From assembly GCA_014360685.1 (NCBI GenBank), contig JACIXB010000030.1, positions 1-59,340 on the forward strand: a stretch of 59,340 bases of DNA. Reading direction: 5' to 3'. This stretch comes from Actinomycetota bacterium (GTDB lineage: Bacteria; Actinomycetota; Geothermincolia; Geothermincolales; RBG-13-55-18). A program made the position numbers and the translations under genes. Shown here in pieces: positions 25,165 to 33,917 of this stretch. The stretch's first letter is position 1, and each line of letters opens with the position of its first letter. The notes below the pieces were generated by a model, which was given only the letters and a program-made list of their open reading frames with translations, was not told the origin of the DNA and did no database searches.

Positions 25165-26331
25165 TCACTCCCCCTCCCGCCGCAGGGCCCGTACCGCCTC
25201 CTCCACCGAACTCACGGGAATCAGCTTCATTCCCGTCTCCACGCCCGCCAGGTCCTCCCGGTTGTCCTCCGGATAGAAAAAGATCTCCGCTCCCCGCAAC
25301 TCTGCGGCCCGGATCTTCATGGGCAGCCCTCCTATGGGTCCCACGCTACCGTCCAGGAAAACCTCACCCGTGCCCGCCACCTTGCGTCCCCGGGTCAGGT
25401 CCTCCGGGAGAAGGGCGTTGAGCAGTGAGAGCGTCATCATCAGCCCGGCGGAGGGACCCCGGACCGATTCCATCTCCCAAGTCACGTGAATGGGGGAGCG
25501 GTAGGTGAAATAATCCCGCGTGTAAACCCCGATGACCATCCTTCCCCGTTCCCGGTCCAGGACCGGGACCAGCCTCTCCTCCCTCGTCTCTCCCTCCAGC
25601 AGTCTGGAGAGGTCGATACTCTCTCCCCGCTCCAGGGCGTCCCCCAGCGCCTTCCAGTCTATCTTCCTGACCCCCACGTCCACCTCCTGCCCCTCGGGCA
25701 CTTCCGCTATCCTCTCGCTCAGGTCCGCCGCCCCTTCCACGGAAACCCCGTCCATGGAGACGATGACCTCCCCCGGCTCTATGCGGCCGTGGGCCGGGGT
25801 GCCTTCCACCACTCCCAGGACCAGGGCACCGAGCTCCCTTACCTCCACCTCCCGGGAGGACTCGCGCAAGGCCAGCACGTCCGCCGTCGCCTGGCTGAGG
25901 AGGGTAAGTACCGCGTCCACCCGGTCCTGTGACTCCGGGTCCAGCTCCTCCCCCAGGAAACGCCTCGCCTCCAGGAGACGGTAATCACCTCGGGCCAGGG
26001 AGAAGAGGTGATAGATGAGGTTGGGCTCCCGCACGCTCACCGAGGTGAGCAGGAACTCGCCCCCGGTGGGATAGGTCTCTGTGCCCTCCACCTGCAGTTC
26101 CGCCTGGAGGTCGAAGGAGGGACCCGGGCTCTCGAGGACAAAGCCGGTGGGAACCGAGGTGAGGAGAAACAGGATGGGCACCAGGTAAACGAGCGCCAGC
26201 CCAGTCATACCCTGCGGGAACCGACCTTGCTTCCCCCGCGCAGCATCGCTTTCTCCGGCATGCCGGGGGCGTAAAACACGCCTCCGTCCCTTTCCCGCAC
26301 TTTCCTTCACCGGGCCGGGGTCCTCCGCCAT
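25165..26331 (-). CDS. Membrane-anchored PDZ/Lon-type (S16) protease
   Basis: The 388-residue protein has one transmembrane anchor (about 43-63, LALVYLVPILFLLTSVPTGF), a PDZ domain (~165-220, VEGTPAHGRIEPGEVIVSMDG) and a C-terminal Lon-type proteolytic domain. The Ser nucleophile lies in RGPSAGLMM (about 286-294) and the Lys in GLPMKIRAAELRG. This is the layout of the YlbL-type PDZ-Lon proteases that act outside the cytoplasmic membrane. Substrates are not known. ATG follows the stop of amrS by one base, so the two are translated together. Confidence 0.88.
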   Translation of the reverse strand: MAEDPGPVKESAGKGRRRVLRPRHAGESDAARGKQGRFPQGMTGLALVYLVPILFLLTSVPTGFVLESPGPSFDLQAELQVEGTETYPTGGEFLLTSVSVREPNLIYHLFSLARGDYRLLEARRFLGEELDPESQDRVDAVLTLLSQATADVLALRESSREVEVRELGALVLGVVEGTPAHGRIEPGEVIVSMDGVSVEGAADLSERIAEVPEGQEVDVGVRKIDWKALGDALERGESIDLSRLLEGETREERLVPVLDRERGRMVIGVYTRDYFTYRSPIHVTWEMESVRGPSAGLMMTLSLLNALLPEDLTRGRKVAGTGEVFLDGSVGPIGGLPMKIRAAELRGAEIFFYPEDNREDLAGVETGMKLIPVSSVEEAVRALRREGE

Positions 26332-26332
26332 C

Positions 26333-27319
26333 TCAGATGACCACGTCCACGGGCCTCCTGCAGCGCGAGCATCTCCGGTCGCGGATGCCGGCCACCGAGA
26401 TGAAGTAACCGCGCCTGGATATGAGGAGGTTGCCGCACTGCGGGCAGTAGGTGTGCGAGCCGTCGCTCACCGCCACGTTCCCCAGGTAGACGTAATAGAG
26501 CTTCTCCTGTGCTATCTCCCTGGCCCGCAGCAGGGTGGAAAGGGGGGTGGGCTCGATGGTCATCCGGTAACTGGGGAAATAGGCTGAGAAGTGGAGGGGC
26601 ACCTCGGGCCCCAGGGAATGGACGAAATCCACCAGGCGGGTGAAGAGCTCGTCCGTGTCATTGAGCGTGGGGATGACCAGGTTGGTTATCTCCACGTGTA
26701 TCCCGGCCTCCCGGGCCGCCCGGCAGGTGGCCAGCACTGGTTCCAGCCTGGACTTGCATATCCGGCGGTAGAAATCGGGATCCATGGACTTCACGTCGAT
26801 GTTCATGGCGTCCACGTAGGGTGCCAGGAGGGAGAAGGGCTCCGGGTTGATGGAGCCGTTGGTCACCAGCACGTTTACCAGTCCCTTTTCCCTGGCCAGT
26901 CGGGAGCACTCCAGGACGAACTCGTACCAGATGGTGGGTTCGTTGTAGGTATAGGCTATGCCCACCGAACGGTTGGCCAGCGCCTCCTCCACTGCCCTGG
27001 CGGCGTCGAACGGCACGGTGGGAGCGTCGTCCTGCAGCATGTGCCAGTTCTGGCAGAAATCGCAGTGCTGGTTGCATCCCCGGGTGCCCAGGGAATAGAT
27101 GGGCGCCCCGGGGTGGAAGTGGTATAGGGGCTTCTTCTCCATGGGGTCCATGGACCTGGCCATCACCCGGTTATAATTCTCCGTATACAGGACATCGTCC
27201 ACGTTGACCCGCACGCGGCAGAAACCCTTCTTCCCCGGGGAGATGACGCAATCTTGGGGGCAGAGGAGGCAGTGGACCTTCCCCTCGTCGAGCTTCTCGT
27301 AGAACAGCGCTTCCTTCAT
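26333..27319 (-). CDS. amrS: AmmeMemoRadiSam system radical SAM enzyme
   Basis: A 328-residue radical SAM protein matching AmrS. The N-terminal Cys-rich segment HCLLCPQDCVISPGKKGFC precedes the SAM cluster CNQHCDFC (about 81-88), then IAYTYNEPTIWYEF and TNGSINPEP; a C-terminal zinc-ribbon-like region has CPQCGN and CSRC. The family often accompanies AMMECR1 and Memo proteins, which are not in this window; its reaction is not established. Gene order amrS then PDZ-Lon protease suggests co-expression only. Confidence 0.9.
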   Translation of the reverse strand: MKEALFYEKLDEGKVHCLLCPQDCVISPGKKGFCRVRVNVDDVLYTENYNRVMARSMDPMEKKPLYHFHPGAPIYSLGTRGCNQHCDFCQNWHMLQDDAPTVPFDAARAVEEALANRSVGIAYTYNEPTIWYEFVLECSRLAREKGLVNVLVTNGSINPEPFSLLAPYVDAMNIDVKSMDPDFYRRICKSRLEPVLATCRAAREAGIHVEITNLVIPTLNDTDELFTRLVDFVHSLGPEVPLHFSAYFPSYRMTIEPTPLSTLLRAREIAQEKLYYVYLGNVAVSDGSHTYCPQCGNLLISRRGYFISVAGIRDRRCSRCRRPVDVVI

Positions 27320-27501
27320 TTCCCTACCCTTCCGGATGACATTGATATTTTACCCCCGCTACCCACGGGCATGCAGCGGGGAAGCATCTCCGCCCGGGCG
27401 AGGAGCCCAGGGCCCCCCGCCCCGGACGTGAAGACAGCGAGACTTCGTCCCCCTCCAAGGTCGCTCCCCCACGAACCCTCGCCCCTCCCCTCCCGGGGAA
27501 C

Positions 27502-29520
27502 TTAGAGCAGGGTTATCACCAGGTGGGAGAGGCCGCCCAGCAGAAGGGCCAGGATAACGGTGGAGGCTGACACCAGGAGGGAATCCCTGGGGCCCATCTC
27601 CCTCCACAGCACAGCCAGGGTGGCCACGCAGGGGATGTATATGGAACACACCAGGGTGAAGGTGAAGATCTGCCCGCGGGTCATGAAATCCAGCAGGGTG
27701 GAGCTCTCCGTGACTCCCGGTAACACCCGGGCGGCCAGCACCACCAGGAGGGTCAGGGCCAGTTCCTTGCGCAAAAAGCCCAGTATGAGGGCCAGGCCGG
27801 CCACGGCGGGAATCCCCAGCCACCACTCGGTCAGTGGTCGCAGCGGTCCCGTGAAATGGACTATCCACCCGCTCTCGTAGAGGATACCCAGGATGACGCT
27901 CCCGGCCACGATGAGGGGAGCGGCGATGTAAAGGAAGTCCTTGACGCGCAGCCAGGTCTTCTTGGCGATGCTGACCGCGGAGGGAGCGCGGAAGGGGAAC
28001 ATCTCCATGACCAGGCCAGTGGATTCCCCCGGGAGGAAGCGGTTAAGGAGCAGCCCCGCCGTAAACACCAGGATGAAGAGGATGGCGAAGAGGAGCAGGG
28101 CATAGGGCCAGCCCACGAAGCGTGCCACTCCGCCCATGATCACCGCCACCCGGGCGCTGCAGGGTACCAGGACGATGAGGGCACAGGCGATTATCCTCTC
28201 CCGGCGCGTGGAGAGGACCCGGGTGCCCATCACCGCCGGGACGTTACATCCCACGGCGGTGATGAGGGGGATCACCGCCCGGCCGTGAAGTCCCAGACGG
28301 TGCATCACACGGTCGGTGAGAAAGGCCACCGCGTTCAGGTACCCACTGTCCTCCATCACCGCCAGGATGACGTAGAAGACCAAGAGGTAGGGAAGGGCGA
28401 TCTCCAGGACGGCCCCCAACCCGTCCACCGCCCACTGGATGGTCCGGGAAAACAGGTTGGCGCCCAGCGTGGAATCCAGGAACCGGCCCAAGGGAGCACT
28501 CACCACGTTCTCCCAGAAACGTGAGAAGAGCGACGCCAGCTCGCCGCCACCCCAGAATAGGGCAATGAAGACGCCGCCCATGACCAACAGGAGGATGGGC
28601 AGCCCGGTCCGGAAGGAGGTGGTGTACTCCCAGAGCCTCTCCCCCCACAGGGGCTTCCGGCACTCGACCCGTTCATGCACCCCCTCGGCGATGCTCCCGG
28701 CGATGCCGTGACGCTCCCGGGCCAGGATGACAGGGGCCTTCTCCCCGTGTTCGCTCTCTATCTCCGAGGCCAGGCGGCGCGCGTATTCCAGGATTCCCCT
28801 GCCCTCCTGCCTCCCCTGCATCCACTCCACGAATTCACGGTCCTCCTCCAGGAGGAGTATGGCCAGGGCCCGGGGAGAGATGCCGTAGGGAAGGTCCGAG
28901 ATGTCCCTGCGGATGCGCCGCGCCAGGCGGCGCAGTCGGTTCTCGATGTCCGCGGCATAAGAAAAGGGTATTACCGGGTACTCCTCGCGGCGTTCCGCCA
29001 CCTCCACCGCCTGGGCTATCAGTTCGTTGAGGCCGTCCCCGCGCACCCCCACCGTGGGGACCACCGGCACTCCCAGGTACTCGGAGAGGAGGTCCACGTC
29101 GGTGTGAATTCCCGATCTCTCCGCCTGATCCACCAGGTTGAGGGCGGCCACCACCGGGAAACCGAGGTCCAGGAACTGGAGGAGGAGGTAAAGGTTGCGG
29201 GCCAGGTTGTTGGCGTCCAGGATGACGATGACCACGTCCGGTCTGCCCTGCAGGACACCCCGCCGGGCAACCAGCTGGTCCTCGGACACCGCCCCCAGGG
29301 CATAGGTTCCCGGCAGGTCCACGATACCCAGTCGACGTCCGTCGAACTCGGTGAGGGCCAGGTTGAGTCCCACGGTCATTCCCGGGTAGTTGGCGGTCAT
29401 CACCCCCATGCCGGTGATGCGGCTGAAGATGGTTGATTTTCCGACGTTGGGGTTCCCGGCCAGAGCGAACACGTATTCCGCCCCGGAACGCAGCCTCTCC
29501 ACTTCCTCCAGGATTTCCAT
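27502..29520 (-). CDS. feoB: Ferrous iron transport protein B
   Basis: FeoB (672 aa) imports Fe2+ across the cytoplasmic membrane. The N-terminal G domain has G1 GNPNVGKST (about 22-30), G2 region YPGMTVG, G3 DLPG and G4 NLVD. A cytosolic helical spacer follows, then a membrane domain with two gate motifs (IPLITAVGCNVPAVMGTRVL and FLRKELALTLLVVL). The start ATG is 2 bp after the stop of the DtxR-family gene. There is no separate feoA; the regulator's C-terminal FeoA-like domain is the only one in the operon. Iron-dependent repression from the repeat array upstream of that gene is expected. Confidence 0.95.
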   Translation of the reverse strand: MEILEEVERLRSGAEYVFALAGNPNVGKSTIFSRITGMGVMTANYPGMTVGLNLALTEFDGRRLGIVDLPGTYALGAVSEDQLVARRGVLQGRPDVVIVILDANNLARNLYLLLQFLDLGFPVVAALNLVDQAERSGIHTDVDLLSEYLGVPVVPTVGVRGDGLNELIAQAVEVAERREEYPVIPFSYAADIENRLRRLARRIRRDISDLPYGISPRALAILLLEEDREFVEWMQGRQEGRGILEYARRLASEIESEHGEKAPVILARERHGIAGSIAEGVHERVECRKPLWGERLWEYTTSFRTGLPILLLVMGGVFIALFWGGGELASLFSRFWENVVSAPLGRFLDSTLGANLFSRTIQWAVDGLGAVLEIALPYLLVFYVILAVMEDSGYLNAVAFLTDRVMHRLGLHGRAVIPLITAVGCNVPAVMGTRVLSTRRERIIACALIVLVPCSARVAVIMGGVARFVGWPYALLLFAILFILVFTAGLLLNRFLPGESTGLVMEMFPFRAPSAVSIAKKTWLRVKDFLYIAAPLIVAGSVILGILYESGWIVHFTGPLRPLTEWWLGIPAVAGLALILGFLRKELALTLLVVLAARVLPGVTESSTLLDFMTRGQIFTFTLVCSIYIPCVATLAVLWREMGPRDSLLVSASTVILALLLGGLSHLVITLL

Positions 29521-29522
29521 TC

Positions 29523-30305
29523 CTACCTGCCGGCGGGACCTCTACGCGGGCCGGGACCCTTTCCCCTACCCCTCCTCCGGGCCGGACCCTTGCGGGTCCA
29601 GATCTTGGAGGCTACCTCCCTTCCCAGGGCGTACTGGGAATCCCCTATCCTCACCAGGAGGGGACCGCCGAAGGGGGCCACCTCCATGACCTCCACGTCC
29701 GCGTCGGGCATAACGCCCAGGGAGGCCAGGTACTGGAGGAGTTGCGGTTCATCCTCCTCTACCCGGGCGATGCACCCCTTCTCGTCGGGATAGAAATCGC
29801 ACAGGGGCTTTATCTCCTCCTCCTCCTCCTCCATCCGCCCGTTCTCGTCCGGAATGGGATAACCATGGGGACAGGTCTCCGGGTTGCCCAACATCTCGGA
29901 AAGCTTCTCCTCCACCTCCGGGGAGATGACGTGTTCAAGCCGACACGCCTCGCGGTGCGCCGACTCCCAGTCCAGCCCGAGCATGTCGGTGAGGAACCTC
30001 TCCGAGAGGCGATGCCTCCGGATGAGGGTGCGGGCGGCTCTCTCCCCCTTGGGAGTGAGCATGATCACCCGCCGGGCCCTTCCCGACCCCGCGCCCCTTC
30101 CCTTTCCGGCCCCGGGGCCTCGGTAACGCACGTAACCTTCCCTCTCCAGCCTCCTGAGCATGTCCAGGGCGGTGGGAGGGGTGACCTTCATGTACTCCGC
30201 CAGGCGGGTGGGGGTCAGGTCGCACTCCTCCGTGCTCAGCTTGAAGAGGGCCTCCAGGTATTCCTCCATCTTCTCCGTCAACATCTCCGGCTCTCGCTGG
30301 CCCAT
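29523..30305 (-). CDS. DtxR/MntR-family metal-dependent regulator with FeoA-like domain
   Basis: The product (260 aa from ATG 30305) has the DtxR winged helix (MEEYLEALFKLS, TPTRLAEYMKVTPPTALDMLRRLEREGYV), the metal-binding and dimerisation domain (RHRLSERFLTDMLGLDWESAHREACRLEHVIS, CPHGYPIPD) and a C-terminal SH3/FeoA-like domain. A Gly/Arg-rich insert (~73-86) follows the wing, and the C-terminus is a basic Arg/Gly/Pro tail of ~25 residues. GGAGGAGG before ATG 30305 sets the start. It heads the feoB operon and probably represses it with Fe2+ (or Mn2+) bound. Confidence 0.9.
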   Translation of the reverse strand: MGQREPEMLTEKMEEYLEALFKLSTEECDLTPTRLAEYMKVTPPTALDMLRRLEREGYVRYRGPGAGKGRGAGSGRARRVIMLTPKGERAARTLIRRHRLSERFLTDMLGLDWESAHREACRLEHVISPEVEEKLSEMLGNPETCPHGYPIPDENGRMEEEEEEIKPLCDFYPDEKGCIARVEEDEPQLLQYLASLGVMPDADVEVMEVAPFGGPLLVRIGDSQYALGREVASKIWTRKGPARRRGRGKGPGPRRGPAGR

Positions 30306-30396
30306 GTCCTCCTCCTTCTCTCCCGCCGCCCTCCAGCCCTCCACCTCCCTGCGCACGGAGCGAGCGGAACGGCAGTATGTCTCCATACGGTTCAAA

Positions 30397-30431
30397 TCTA
30401 ATCCATTAGACTAATCTAAATATAGGTCTAA
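30397..30431. promoter_or_regulatory. Array of TCTAA/TTAGA half-sites, candidate iron box
   Basis: TCTAAT-CC-ATTAGA (30397-30410) overlaps TTAGACTAATCTAA (30406-30419, 12 of 14 positions symmetric), and GTCTAA follows at 30426. DtxR/IdeR boxes have the same TTAG...CTAA ends. The array lies 92-126 bp upstream of the DtxR-family gene. Confidence 0.6.
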
Positions 30432-30455
30432 AATAGCCCAAAAGCAAAGGCTGAT

Positions 30456-30470
30456 ATCAATGACATTGAT
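30456..30470. promoter_or_regulatory. Perfect 15-bp palindrome upstream of the SDR gene
   Basis: ATCAATG-A-CATTGAT, 96 bp before the SDR start and 25 bp from the iron-box-like array. It is a plausible operator for the SDR promoter; the binding protein is unknown. Confidence 0.45.
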
Positions 30471-30566
30471 GAACAGGCGGGTTTTCACGGATATACTTTT
30501 ATGTGATCATCCCACGAATAAGACACGGGGCCTTGCTCCCGGAGTGGTGGAGAAAGGGGGGCGACC

Positions 30567-31322
30567 ATGTTCGAACTGGACGGGAAGGTGGCGGCGGTGA
30601 GCGGTGCGGGGAGGGGCATAGGGAAGGCCATAGCCCTGGCCCTGGCCCGAGCCGGGGCCGACCTGGTGGTCTTCAGCCGGACCGAGGAGCAATTCCGGCG
30701 CACCGCGGAGGAGATACGCGCCCTGGGGAGGAGGGCCCTGGGCTTCCGCGTGGACGTGAGCCACTCCGCCGACGTGGAGGCCATGGTCAAGGCGACCCTG
30801 GACACCTTTGGGCGCCTGGACATCCTGGTGAACAACGCCGGCCTCAACCCCAGTTACACCCGGATGGAGAGGATCAGCGAGGAGGACTACGATCTCATCA
30901 TGGCCGTTAACGTGAAGGGGGCCTTTCTCTGTTCCCAGCGGGCCATCCCGGTGATGAAGGAGCAGGGTGGCGGCTGCATCATCAACGTGGCCTCGGTGGC
31001 CGGCCTCAAGGCCCTCTACAAGTGCAGCGCCTACACGGCCAGCAAGGGGGCCCTAGTCCAGCTCACGCGCACCATGGCCCTGGAGCTGGCCCCCTTCAAC
31101 ATACGGGTCAATGCCCTCTGTCCGGGCTTCGTGAACACTGAACTCACCGAGGGGCTCCTGTCCTCGGAAAGGGGCCGGGAGAGAGTCCTCTCCCTCATCC
31201 CCATGGGAAGGACCGCGGAGCCGGAGGAGATAGCTCCCGCCGCCGTTTTCCTCGCTTCCGACGAGGCCTCATACGTCACCGGAGCCGTTCTCTGCGTGGA
31301 CGGTGGCTGGTCTGCCTGGTGA
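30567..31322 (+). CDS. SDR-family oxidoreductase (FabG-like)
   Basis: A 251-residue classical short-chain dehydrogenase/reductase. It has the cofactor motif SGAGRGIG (12-19), NNAG (about 89-92), the catalytic Ser in INVASVAGL, YTASK (about 155-159) and the C-terminal CVDGGW. R at the end of the second strand (FSRTEEQ) suggests NADP(H). It resembles FabG and 3-hydroxyacyl-CoA dehydrogenases; the substrate is not certain. GGGGGG(C) purine-rich ribosome binding site eight bases before ATG. It stands alone, convergent with the HEAT-repeat gene. Confidence 0.9.
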   Translation: MFELDGKVAAVSGAGRGIGKAIALALARAGADLVVFSRTEEQFRRTAEEIRALGRRALGFRVDVSHSADVEAMVKATLDTFGRLDILVNNAGLNPSYTRMERISEEDYDLIMAVNVKGAFLCSQRAIPVMKEQGGGCIINVASVAGLKALYKCSAYTASKGALVQLTRTMALELAPFNIRVNALCPGFVNTELTEGLLSSERGRERVLSLIPMGRTAEPEEIAPAAVFLASDEASYVTGAVLCVDGGWSAW

Positions 31323-31353
31323 ATCCGGGACATGAAAGGGTCGGGGTGTTCAG

Positions 31354-32808
31354 TCAGTCGGAGAGTCCGCGGCGCCGGCATGCCGCCAGGGCCTTGCGGG
31401 CCTCGTTGCGCAGGACGGGGTCGGGGTCGTCAAGGTACTGGCGGATGAGGTCCACGACCTCGGGACCCCCTATCTGCCCCAGGGCATAGCAGGCTGCGGC
31501 CTTCACCCGGGGATGGACGGATCGCTTCCTCAGGGCGAAGATCCTTCGGCGCAGAAGGTCCTGTAGGGGGTCAAGGGCCTTCTCGGGACCCAGCCTGGCC
31601 AGGGCCAGGCACGCCGCTTCCTCCACCCCCGGGTGTTCCTCTCCCACCGGCGACTTCCCCCGCAGCACGGCCAACAGCGCTTCCACTGCCTCCGGGTCGT
31701 CGATGGTCCCCAGGCCGCGGACCGCCTCCCGGCGTACCTCCGGTTCATCGTCCCGCATGGCCTGGAGGAAAAGGGGGAGCAGGGTCGGGTCCCCCGGGGA
31801 CATGCGGGCAAGGGAACGCAGGGCTTGCTTCCTCACCCCCGGAATGGGATTCCTGGACGCCGTCTTTACCAGCGCCAGTGCACCGCCCCCTCCCATCCCC
31901 TCCAGGAGCCTGATAACCCGGACGTAGACCTCCTCCCGGGCGTTGGATTCCAGGATTTCCGAGAGCACGGAGAGGAGCGATTTCCCCAGGTGACGGGCGA
32001 ACTCCACCAGCCACGGGGTTATCTCCATTTCCTCTTCGCCCTTCAGGCGGTCAGCGACGTATTCCACCGCGAAGGCGCCCTCCATGCGCGAGAGGAGGTC
32101 GGCGGAGAGGGAAGCCAGGGACTCGTCCTCCCGAAAGAGGTTCTCCAGGAGCGGTCTTCCCAGCCTGCCGGCGTCCAGCGAACGCAGTGCGGCCCCGGCG
32201 GCCTCCCCCAGCTCCCCGCCGGCCTCATCGTACCGCAGCAAGGCCCGGCAGGCGCGTTCGAAATCCTCCCATCTCCCCTCAGCGAAGGAGGCGTCGGCCT
32301 GGTCACCGAGCAGGGCTATCATCTCCCTGCGCACCCGGTCGTCCACCTCCCGCTCCAGGAGCCCGATGAGCCATCCCGGGTCCGGGACCAGCTCCATGCT
32401 CAGCCCCAGCTCGCGGAATCTGCCGTGCATGCGGTGCAGGAAACGAGCGGCCCGGAGCCGGAAATCCGGTCGCTCGCTCTCCAGGTTCCTCGAGCTGACG
32501 GCAGCGATGCGATCCACCCATCCCCTCTCCCCCACCTCCAGGAGCTTGGCGGCCACTTCCATCACCCGGTCATCGTCAAGGCCCTCCAGGGGGCGGAGGG
32601 AACCCTCGTCCCGGATGCGGGCCATTATGGAATGTATTTCCATCTCTTTATTGGCCTGGGGGTGGATCTCGGCGAGACGCGAGAGCAGGCCGGAGCGCTG
32701 CAGGCGCCCGGTGATTCCCGGATGGTAGCGGGGATCGGATTCCGCGTACAGGTCGGCCACGATCTCGTTGAGCACGGCATGGATATCCTGGAAGTCCTGG
32801 GGATCCAT
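31354..32808 (-). CDS. HEAT-repeat protein, C-terminal part of a frameshifted gene
   Basis: This 484-residue frame is rich in HEAT/PBS-lyase-type repeats, clearest over the last ~200 residues (ALVKTASRNPIPGVRKQALR; AMRDDEPEVRREAVRGLGTI; the last unit ending DPDPVLRNEARKALAAC). HEAT solenoids mediate protein contacts. The frame is actually open upstream to about 32878 (reading DVLLLTDQVIEKYHRLLDE before the ATG), and this sequence continues logically from the preceding frame. It is therefore most likely the second half of one ~810-residue protein, with one base missing near 32876. The ATG at 32808 has only a weak GGGAG site. Confidence 0.7.
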   Translation of the reverse strand: MDPQDFQDIHAVLNEIVADLYAESDPRYHPGITGRLQRSGLLSRLAEIHPQANKEMEIHSIMARIRDEGSLRPLEGLDDDRVMEVAAKLLEVGERGWVDRIAAVSSRNLESERPDFRLRAARFLHRMHGRFRELGLSMELVPDPGWLIGLLEREVDDRVRREMIALLGDQADASFAEGRWEDFERACRALLRYDEAGGELGEAAGAALRSLDAGRLGRPLLENLFREDESLASLSADLLSRMEGAFAVEYVADRLKGEEEMEITPWLVEFARHLGKSLLSVLSEILESNAREEVYVRVIRLLEGMGGGGALALVKTASRNPIPGVRKQALRSLARMSPGDPTLLPLFLQAMRDDEPEVRREAVRGLGTIDDPEAVEALLAVLRGKSPVGEEHPGVEEAACLALARLGPEKALDPLQDLLRRRIFALRKRSVHPRVKAAACYALGQIGGPEVVDLIRQYLDDPDPVLRNEARKALAACRRRGLSD

Positions 32809-33764
32809 GTTCTCCCGTTCGTCCAGGAGGCGGTGATACTTCTCGATGACCTGGTCGGTGAGCAGGAGGACGTCTCACCCTCCACGGAGGAGATGATCTC
32901 CCTCCTGGTCTCCGCGTCCTTCATGGCCCGGGGGGCTTCCTCGGAGAGGACTTCCACCAGGGTCTCCGGTTCCAGCGCAGCCAGTATGTTCACCATCTCC
33001 TCGCTCATGGTCTCCCTCACCTTCTCGTCGTCCAGTGCCTCCACCAGGCGGAACATGCGATCCACGGTGTCCCTTATCAGGCGGGCCTTCTCCACCCCTA
33101 CCCCTCCACCCGAGCTCTCGAACCCCAGGAGTACTGCCTGGAATGCGGCGTTCACCCTCTGGGGATCGGAGAGGAGTTGGGTCACTTCCTCCGCGGGGGC
33201 GTCCAGGGTGGGCAGGTTGCCGACCAGGAAGCGCACGAAAACCTCCTCCCGGAGCATGTCCAAGGCTCCCTCCCCGCTCCCCCGGTCGGTGGGGAGCTCC
33301 TGGTCCCTGCTCATGGAGACATAGACCTTCTCGTTCACCTTCACATGCCCCACACCGTTCCTCTCCAGGAGCCCGGAAAGTTCCTCCCTGGAACCCTGTT
33401 CCCTTCCGCGACTGAAGACCTCCAGGAAACCCCGCAGGTCCTCGTCCGTCTGGCCTCGTTCGAAGGTGATGCTTCGCACCTCCCACCTGGCCAGGTCGCA
33501 CAGGAAGGACACCGTGTTAGGCCGGGACTGGTCCCTCTCGCCAAGGCAGAAGTCGTTGATGAGCAACTTACCCTCCAGCCCGCAGAAAGTCACGCTCTCC
33601 CACCGCGACAAAGCTTGGTCCAGGTCCTGCTTGGCCCGCCGCACGGATTCCCGGACGATGTCAGAGGTCTCGGGATAGAGATGGTAATTGACCATCGCCG
33701 CGTGCAGGGAACCGAGGATGGCCAGTGAGTGCTCGGCGATATTGGGCTGTTTCGCCCCTTCCAT
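32625..33764 (-). CDS. N-terminal part of the frameshifted HEAT-repeat protein
   Basis: The first ~297 residues look like a genuine soluble protein (NIAEHSLAILGSLHAAMVNY and later helical repeats with DTVDRMFRLVEALDDEKVRE). From about 32876 to the stop at 32625 the translation becomes Ser/Pro/Arg/Thr-rich and is the out-of-frame reading of the downstream gene. A single G missing in GTGAGACGTC (to give GTGAGGACGTC) would join both parts. I recognise no domain in the N-terminal half; it may be an uncharacterised HEAT-linked signalling protein. It may be an assembly error, a recent mutation or, less likely, a programmed shift. Confidence 0.65.
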   Translation of the reverse strand: MEGAKQPNIAEHSLAILGSLHAAMVNYHLYPETSDIVRESVRRAKQDLDQALSRWESVTFCGLEGKLLINDFCLGERDQSRPNTVSFLCDLARWEVRSITFERGQTDEDLRGFLEVFSRGREQGSREELSGLLERNGVGHVKVNEKVYVSMSRDQELPTDRGSGEGALDMLREEVFVRFLVGNLPTLDAPAEEVTQLLSDPQRVNAAFQAVLLGFESSGGGVGVEKARLIRDTVDRMFRLVEALDDEKVRETMSEEMVNILAALEPETLVEVLSEEAPRAMKDAETRREIISSVEGETSSCSPTRSSRSITASWTNGRTWIPRTSRISMPCSTRSWPTCTRNPIPATIRESPGACSAPACSRVSPRSTPRPIKRWKYIP

Positions 33765-33917
33765 CTACCTCACCGACTTCCTGGGCAAAATCCTATCCTC
33801 TCGTGTTCAACCCTGATTTCTATGGTCCTTATCGGTATCCCTTTGCCTACCTTTTAATCTCCCCCGCCGAGTGGCGGTCTGGGCCGGTACCGGAAGGACA
33901 GGAAGCTCGCCCTGGAT

